The position numbers were made by a program, and so were the translations under genes. DNA of 64,000 bases from Symsagittifera roscoffensis (taxonomy: Eukaryota > Xenacoelomorpha > Acoela > Convolutidae), in assembly GCF_963678635.1 (NCBI RefSeq), contig NC_087062.1, positions 14,120,670 to 14,184,669 on the forward strand, given 5' to 3'. Positions 51,401 to 60,400 of this stretch are shown here, in pieces. Numbering within the stretch: position 1 is the first letter of the stretch; every line of letters starts with the position of its first letter. The notes under the pieces were generated by a model. That model ran no database searches, was not told the origin of the DNA, and saw only the letters and a list, made by a program, of their open reading frames with translations.

Positions 51401-54400
51401 TTGCCAGGCAAGTTCCTAGAGCTAGAAAGCCGATTCCATTTCATCTAATCATTCCTAATCAATCTTTCTAACAAAAAAAAAGATTTTTTTTTCACTTCCT
51501 AAATAATTACCATTATTAAGATCCTTAAGCTGAGGCGGAATCATTTTTTTTACGAATTTCAACAAAATAAACAAATCCAATCAAAACGTCGAATAAATCC
51601 TTGTTCCAGAAATCGGAAGCTCTATTGACAACTCCATGTTTGCGAACCTTCCGTGGACAAAGGAGGACCTGGACGCCTATTGCGGATCGCTATTCAGTGG
51701 ACTCCCAGAAGGAGGCAGATACCAGTGGTTCAAGATCAACTATTGGGGATCTAAAGTTTTCTCGGCCTCGAACGTCATCTGGACCAACGGACAACTGGAT
51801 CCGTGGTTCGGAACCGGAATAATCACCAACAGTTCCACTCCTTATTTGAACACCTTGAGTGCCATTCCAGGAGCTTCACATGGTCTGGATTTGATGACGC
51901 CGGTTGAGGGCGACGGAATGGGAAAATACCGGGAGATGGAACTCGAGCTTATTGGACAGATTTTGGACGGGACTTTTCCTTCTTCTTAATTGAGCAGAAA
52001 TTTCTTGAACAGCGAAGAAAAACTGATGCTCTGCTCCTTTAATAAATCAAATAATTATCTAATAATATCAATTTAAACTTGAATTAATTTTTCTGTAGTT
52101 TTAATTTTTACTGTGAGTTTCGGCTGTGAATGTATCTTCAGTTGTGATAGGTATTCACAACCATTTCGCCCCTCACACATTTCGCCCCTCGTGAATTTAT
52201 TGCCACATTTCACCCCACACACATTTCGCCCCCACACATTTCGCCCCTTAAATTGTTTACTAAAAAAGCGGCGGTTAGTTAACTGTGTAGTTAGTTAGGG
52301 GCGAAATCTGCTAGGGGCGAAATGTGCCACTACATTTAAGAGGGGCGAAATATGCGTGGGGTGAAACGTGGGACATTTGTCGTGATACACCTCGTACGCA
52401 CCATGAGTAGCGGTGATGGTTGGGAAATACAGATTGAAAACGTCATATTTTCATTTGGTGATATCTATCGGAACGCGATCCTAAGAATCAAGGGTTGACC
52501 AAAACCACTGTAAAACTAGAAGTCACGTCTTCAGCATAGATGCAACTGTGGAATTGCTGCAACTTCCGAAAGAAAGTTTAAACATAAAATCTGAGATACA
52601 AAATTTCAGCGTTTTTGCGTGATTTTAAGCACTGGCTGCCAATGCTGCCAGAGTATGGCTTAACTATGGCGTTAAAGTAGTGACTGACTGACCTTGGCCT
52701 CGTTCTCGACGTTGGTGGACTCCTCCTCGTACGAGAGGGTGACGACCGCGAGCATGAGATTGATGAGATAGAAAGAGCCGAAGAAGACGAGGATGATGAA
52801 AAACAACACATTCCAGGGACCAGCCGACATCAGAATCTGTTACAACATACGCATATTTATTACGAGCTCAAACAATGGAAAAATCACAACATCAAAACCA
52901 ATAGCCCTCCTTTAAGTAACCAAAAATAACAAATGGTATTCTCGTTCGTCAGCCTTGGGTCCGCTGTCAATTCGAGTTTTACAGTTTTAACAGTTAGGCA
53001 AGTTCGAAATTCTGTATTTATATCTTAAGAAAGCACTTAATAATATTTATAGTTATTAAATTGCGTTTCGGGTTGACTTTTTGAGAGTGGCCCCCTCATC
53101 TAGCAGACTGATATAAGCAAGACTATACTACACTACATGTATTGAGGTGTGGGGGGGGGGGGGGTTTAATGACTCACTAGGTCGTATAAGTTCTCCCAGT
53201 AGTCGAGGGTGATGAGTTGGAAGGAGGAGACCAGGGACCATCCGATGTGGTCGAACGAGGTGTAGCCCCAGTTGGGGTTGGGGCCCACAGCTAGACACGT
53301 GTGGCCCACGTCACACTCCCTACACAAGGTCACAACAATTCAAATTAATTAAGATCGGACAAGAGAATTAAACAAAATTATTTAGGCGCAAAACAACAAA
53401 TCAAACATATTAATCGAAATCACACTTTGATTAGATAAAAAAACAGGGGTAGTTGGTTTTAACGATGGTCATTTATAAATATGCCCCTCTATCTACAAAA
53501 TAACACTGAATCAGCGATGATTATCTATGGAAGAATAACCCGGCAACAAAGTTACTTTAAAAAGAAAATTGTAATTATTTATTTGTTCGTTTTTAGTTCT
53601 ACTCTGTGGGGTTTTCAATTTTTCAACAGTTCTATTGAATTAAATTAGATGCAACTTTTCTGAACAAAGTGAAAAACCAGTCCGTAAAAAACACCCTGCA
53701 TAAACACTACTACACACAATTTAGAGCACACAATTTATGGAAACAAGAATGATTCGAAATAACACGACAAGGACTTCGAAGAAAGGAAACTACTTCAGCT
53801 TGGTCGTCTTCATGATCAACATATGAGAATCATTGAAGAAAATGGTGAGTTAAAAATGCGTGAGTGAACAACTAGATACAGCAACAATCCATTCGGTGAC
53901 TAATTATAAGCGATCTTTTTAACTACCCCCCCCCCCTGGGGAATTCGTTTTACTGTGCTGAAAATCTGCATATGCTTAACCTTTGAAATAGGCCTTTAAA
54001 GAATTTGTGTTTACCAGGGGGGGGGGGGGGGGGGGGTTGCTGGTTAAAGAGATCCATTATAAGTGAGGTTATGATAAAGTGAGTATCTGATTAGCAAAAT
54101 GGGGGTGATTATTGGTTAGTGAGGCCGTTTTTTTCTTGCTGGTCCTAGGTGATTGTGCAAACATCCGCAAGACATTGTAAACTAATAATGCCGTAATTAA
54201 AACACTGCCGGTATTTTAACTTTGACAACATAAGGCAAGTATTTTGATTTTGAAATAGAAACTTAAAGACCACGAAATGTGAACAACTATTTCTTCTTAG
54301 ATCTTTGTATGTCAGATCTCCTTTTAGCTGCATTTTCCAACTATTTTTTTTTTGAAAATTTTTGAGTTTTCGGACGTTTAAACTATCGGATGTTTGCACA

Positions 54401-57400
54401 GTAGTCCGTGATCTAGTGCAGCCTACCCGGTGTAGCTGGTGTTGCCACAGACTAAGTATGTCTCGTCGAAAGACATGTGTATCTGCCAATTGTCTAAAAT
54501 ACATTCAGAGCTCAATCGTTTGCAGAAAACAAAACTTTCACAAATTTAAATAAAAAGGATGATGCAGTCATCACGGGTTTTAAAAAGCACATATTATATA
54601 CTCAATTGAATCTCGGAGTTTGATTCATTGATGCATTCAGTGTGAAAAGCGAACTCTTCCTCCTTTCGCTCCTTTCACGCTCAATATCTTTCGAATGATT
54701 TTTAAAAGTTTCGTCAAACTTGGCTAGTTAAAAAGTCGAAATTTGTCTGAAGAAAACAAAAAACCACTTTGAGCACAAATATTCCATTACTATGGTTACG
54801 AAAGTCAGAACAATTAAACAATTAGATAGACAATCTATATTAAGTTCTTTGAAGCTAACCAAGTGGTAATTTGAACCAGGCTGCTCGTTTGTCAGGGCAA
54901 AGCCCTGAAAACTCCAACTGCACTTAAGGCCAAATAAAAAGTTTAAAAAGTTTTTTTTGGTGGTTGAGTAATTGACAAAATAATTGAGAAAAAAAAACAA
55001 TTTTTTCTTTCATTTTCTTCTTCATTTTATCACCCCACACGCTAAGCAAAATACTAATGGTATGTTTGACTTCTCGTATTGTAATACTAAATTTAAATTG
55101 CTGGCCTCAATTCAATTTAGAACGAATTACCTTGTTTCTTTTTGGCTTAAAAGAGCGCAAAATATCGCACAGTAATTATCCCAAATTGCATATGCTAGCA
55201 ATTTTTAAACCCCCGTAACTTCGCGAAAAATAGTCACAAGTAAAGTAGCATTTTTTTCTCATTTGAGTTCAAGAAAACAATATTTTTCCAGATGCTATAA
55301 AAATTCGTCAAAAATTCTTAGAAGAAACATTGGGCTTTTTCTTCAAAATTCGGAGCAATAAAATAGTTTCGACTTTTACGATAATCAGATTTGGTTTGAT
55401 TGTTAACCCTTTGCCCAGTGACACGAAATCTTGAGTCACACTTCATATTTTAGCTAAACTTAGCATAGTTTTTGAAAACTTCGGACCAGAAATCAGATTG
55501 AAATGAATAATTCTAGAAAATCCTTACATCATTCAAACATTTCATAGAGGAGTTCTAGTCAGAGTTCATATTACTTTCACCACAGTTTCATGGGTAAAAA
55601 TTGATTATAAAGAGTTTCCGTTGTCTAAAATGTTGTCTAAGTAATCGATTATTTTTGAAAAACAAACATCAGTTATAATCAATTATAATCAATTATAGTG
55701 AGTTATAATTAGGTTTTGTTTTCTAAGTAATCAATAATAGTGATTTTTCCACGCCCCCTTCCCACGCATCAATTTTCCCATGTCCTTGGTTCTTTTACGT
55801 GTTCTTATGGCTGAATGCGTCATATATCGAGGTAAGGTATGAAGAATAAATGTGTTCACAATAGTTAAGTTGTTCATCCTGCAAAATTTTATTTTAATAT
55901 GACAGCTTTAAAACAGTTTTTCAAAAATGAAATTCAAATGTGGGGGGGGGGGGGGGGTGGAAAAGAGCCCAAAAATTTTGTTCATGAAATCTATGTAAAT
56001 CGAATTATTGTTGTAGATAGTGAAATGTTTAGTCAACTTTTTGCACTGCACAAATCGAATTCCACTAGCCCCGCGTCCCCCTGCCCCGAATTGAATTGAT
56101 TATATCTATGAAACTCAAGTGCGGGTAGTTTTTAACTATATCTCGTCACAACTAAAAAAAATTGTGAGGCACGGGAATCACCAATGACGCCATTGAATAG
56201 TTTCAAAGAGTGAACTTCCATATTTAAGTTTCGTGGAATAGTGCCGAAGGCGTGGATGAGCTCCTTTCCCGCTGAATCTGATGCATATTTGGCAAGTTCG
56301 TCATAGTCAAAACTTTTGTACGATATTTGCTAGCGGTAAAGAACATTTTCACTTATAGGTATTTTTACAAACTAAAAAAAGCTTCTTAATTTTTTTTGTT
56401 ATATATGGGATAGTACGCCATTACACGTAAGACATATGATTATAAAGAGAGCTTCAGGGATGTGAAAATATTGAGCTTCCATTGCATGATTTGATTACGA
56501 TCATTACTGCAGGTAAATAACGCTCCGCAATGACACTTCTTTAAGATTTATATTTTAGTTAATGTTCTGCTATGGCTCATCTTGCTTGTCATTCACGCTT
56601 CTTATTTTCAATCAATTCTGTTGTTTCAACAATCTGGTAAAGACAGGTGAATATGGTAGAAAAGCTATTTTGAACGCTTCAAACAAAAACAGTGACTTTT
56701 CATGCACTTTAACAGTATAATTTACAACTATCAGGCCAATTTGGTTTGAGTTAACGCAAGCACGCCAAAAAATTTTATATATGTGTGAAAGTTGAAAGAA
56801 AAAGAACAGCTAATTTTACGGAAAAAAAAACAAAAAATAGAGATTTATTTGAACTCATAAAATTAAAATATGACAACACAGAGATCAAGAGAAAAACATG
56901 AAAATTGATAGCGTAAATTTTCCTTCCTTCATTACCTATAAAAATGATGAATGTTTCATGGAACTTTTTTAAGAAAAAAAACGCAATTTTCAATTGTAAA
57001 AACTGTGTCCGAGATATAGAAAAAAGGTATATCTGAGGTATATAGGTATTGAAAAAAAAATTAGCAATTTTTGCGATTTTTCTATTTTTATCATAGACAA
57101 AATGGAAATGAGCAGTGCAGAGACAAACACAGAAAATTCTACCAAAAAATCTCAAACAATTCATCCGAAGACAATTCGGCCGAAGACAGTTCGGACAATT
57201 TATATTAAAGAGACCTGCTCAAATGAAAACTTAATAGTTTTTGTGAAACATCAAAACTATTCATCAAAAATCAAAACGAAACTACATAGTCATTTTTTTT
57301 AAGTTTGTGTAATTAGATCCCATTGCTAATTAGCAATAGGGGAGGTTGATTGTGTTAAGATACAATCTAATTGTAGAATTTAGGTCTTAGAAACTGCGCT

Positions 57401-60400
57401 TGATTAAGTTGAACAAGGATTCAGTTGCAACTTGTATTTCTTCTTGAAAAGCTTAATTATAATAAATTTCATGAAAAACAATTATCCCAATTACACGATA
57501 AGCGACTGCACGCACCCCCGTCAATAACATAATAGTAGTAGGAAGGTGTCTTTATGGTCAGTAAATTCAGTAAACGGTCATCAACACTTTAACTGATAAA
57601 ATTTTTTGCAGCCCGTAAAAAACCGGTTTTGCGTCTGGTATTATGATATTTGATCAGTTTTCAATTTTTTGTTTTCAAGTTGATTCCATTGAAACATATT
57701 AGATTAAATCATTTAATTGCTTTTTAGATGATTTGAAGTTGATTTGCTTTATGTGCACTTGAAACAAAGTGTTATGAAGCAACCAATTATAGCTATCGTT
57801 CGGCACTTTGAAAAAATAGAAAATGAATTTAAGTTTTTGGCAATTCATGACATCTACAGGAAAACAATAAATACAAGATTTAAAACAAGACTGCTGTTCT
57901 CAGGACAAAGCCCTGCATGTTCCCGACTGCCCTTTAATTGGTCTCGGATAATTTGGTAAAATTAAATATTGACAAAACAGAACTTTAGGCTGTTAATATC
58001 AAAAACAAAAAATTAGTCGCGTATTGATTCGGCTAGCCACATGCAGATCAAGAAATCGATTTCCCGAAAGAAGAGTTTTGTAAAAGTTTTCTGAATAAAA
58101 AAAACCACCCCGAGCATAAATTCATACCTCACTTTCCTTGAAAGTCGGAACAAAAATATGTATTTATTGGTCCGACTGTAGATGGTTTTCTTCATTGTTG
58201 TTCTCTACAGACACATTTTGACCCTTCAATTTTTCCCTTTTGGAAACAAACTGTTGTCCGAATTGCGTTGATGCATTTTTGCAAAAATTGGGCATGAATA
58301 TGGCATACTTTTAACTAGTTTGGGGTAACAATCTCGCGTTATTCACCACTAAAGTTTATTGCCAAAGTTAGATGCAAATTAAACCGACTAAAACGTTCCA
58401 ATTTTAATTTAGTTAAGATGACTGATTAGATAACACGTAACAACAGGAAAAATATTTTATTTAGTACTGAAAAGTGCGTGTTGTAGCGCCGAAAAAAGTT
58501 GGTCTACCCTGAAACTTTTGTCGTTTCGAACTTTGAAAATTATCAGTTTTGTATCAAAAACTATTTCAAAATAGTGCAGGCGGGCGGGAAATTCAACATT
58601 TTGCCCTAATGTTAGCTTTTTTTATTGAATTATCTGAATAGTAATAACTGCTTAATTTAATGCTTTTTCTCTTTTGACAATTCTAAATTTCCTGATTGAT
58701 AAAAAAGAGTAGATTTTTTAAGTATTGACTTTTTAAGGGTCTCCCCATTCAAAATACTTCCTTAAAGAAAAAGATTGTTAACCAGATGAAAATTATCAAA
58801 CGAATTAGAGTAAGTTTTGACTGTTTTATAGCAAAAAAGGATGTAGTTGATTTTCAGTTTAATCGTCGTGGATTTTTTCCCAAACGAAGTATGAGTGCCA
58901 CCTGACATGTGAGTTCATTTCTAGTTCAAATTTTTTAAGAGAAAGAATTTTCAACGTTTCAAATATTCACGTTTCAAACAGAAATAGACGGTTACTCTGC
59001 CAGCAGCACAGAATCTTCGGGACAAAGTTTTGAAGAAATACATTAAAAAGTTCAAATTTGTCTCGTTTTTCTACGCGGTATGATAGAAAGAAATAAAAAA
59101 ACTGGAGTTTAGGAATATTTGACAGTCATAGTAGAATAGGCAAATACAAATACAAGTTTTGCAGAAAAAAATTTCTAGAAAACCAAAAAAAATAGTTTTT
59201 TTAAAATAAATTTCAAAAATTTTTTTTAAGTTTTGAAAAAATCTATGAAATTTTGAAATTTTTGATTCCGAAGTGGCGTTAACAAAATTCAAAAACTAAA
59301 TTTACTCGGGTAAATTTAAGATAAAGCACAGTAAATTTAATGTAAACAGTTCAAGTTAAGCATAAATATACCTGCTCGCTCGCTTTATTTGCTCGAAATT
59401 AGAAAAAATGGGTTTTTCTTGAAACTGAGAATTCTTCCAATTCAAGATTGAAACAGTTTTAATTTGATTTATTCCGTGACCATTCCGACGATTATTTGTG
59501 TCACCTGATTTTGCGTGAAAAACAAAAAAACAGAGAAGCAAAAAGGCACTCCCCGAAAACACACCCCGAATACAAAGTTTCTGCCCATTTTCAAAGGTTG
59601 GTACAAAAACGTACTAGGCTGTGCATGACAAATTTTTTTGATGTGCGCAAAGTCTTTTTTGACCGTATTTAACTGTTTTTTGACCGCGCTTGAAAATATG
59701 TTTTGAATCTTCACTGAAACAAACAGTCTCTTGTACTCGTTTTAGAATAGTTTTAGGTTAAAACTATCTTTTGTAACTGCTTTGAAACGCCAAACTTAAA
59801 ATAAAATTTTTTCTTTTGGCTACTTTTACGGAACATTTTTGGATAAAAATTTTTCGAAAAAATGCAAACAGTGCAGATTTTTTTTTCCGGATTTTTTAAA
59901 ATAACTTCAAAAGAGTATTATATAAGGCATTCTTGTTAATGAAGCAATTTTATATAAAAAGTTGAGCTTAACGCAAGCTTAACGTACACCATCTAACCAA
60001 ATTTGATGCATTGAAGCTCAAATTCAAAAAAAATGCTTTCACTTTTTATCATTTTTTTTTGGAAAATTATGCAGGTTTGAAAAGATACAATGTGGTAATT
60101 TTAGAAAAATTAATGTGCAATTAATTCGTGCTCTTAACGAATAGGCGGCAAATTAAATTTCAAAATTGAATTAGGGCAAGTTTTTTGGACTTATTGCTTC
60201 GTTACTAGATGTTAAATACTTAATTTTTTTTTTCATGATGTGGATGATTTTTTTCCGATCATTGCAAATGGGGAGGAACTTTAAATTCGGATATGCCTAA
60301 GTATTTTTATTTTTTTCGAATTCCACGCAAAATCAGGTGCCACAAAAATCAATGGAATAGGTCAAAGGATATATCATTTTAAAGACGTTTCAGTCATAAT

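Noticed and set aside
52578-52811. Serine-rich minus-strand ORF at 52578-52811
   Set aside because: Wrong frame over the domain I S6 exon; the correct frame gives the S6 helix.
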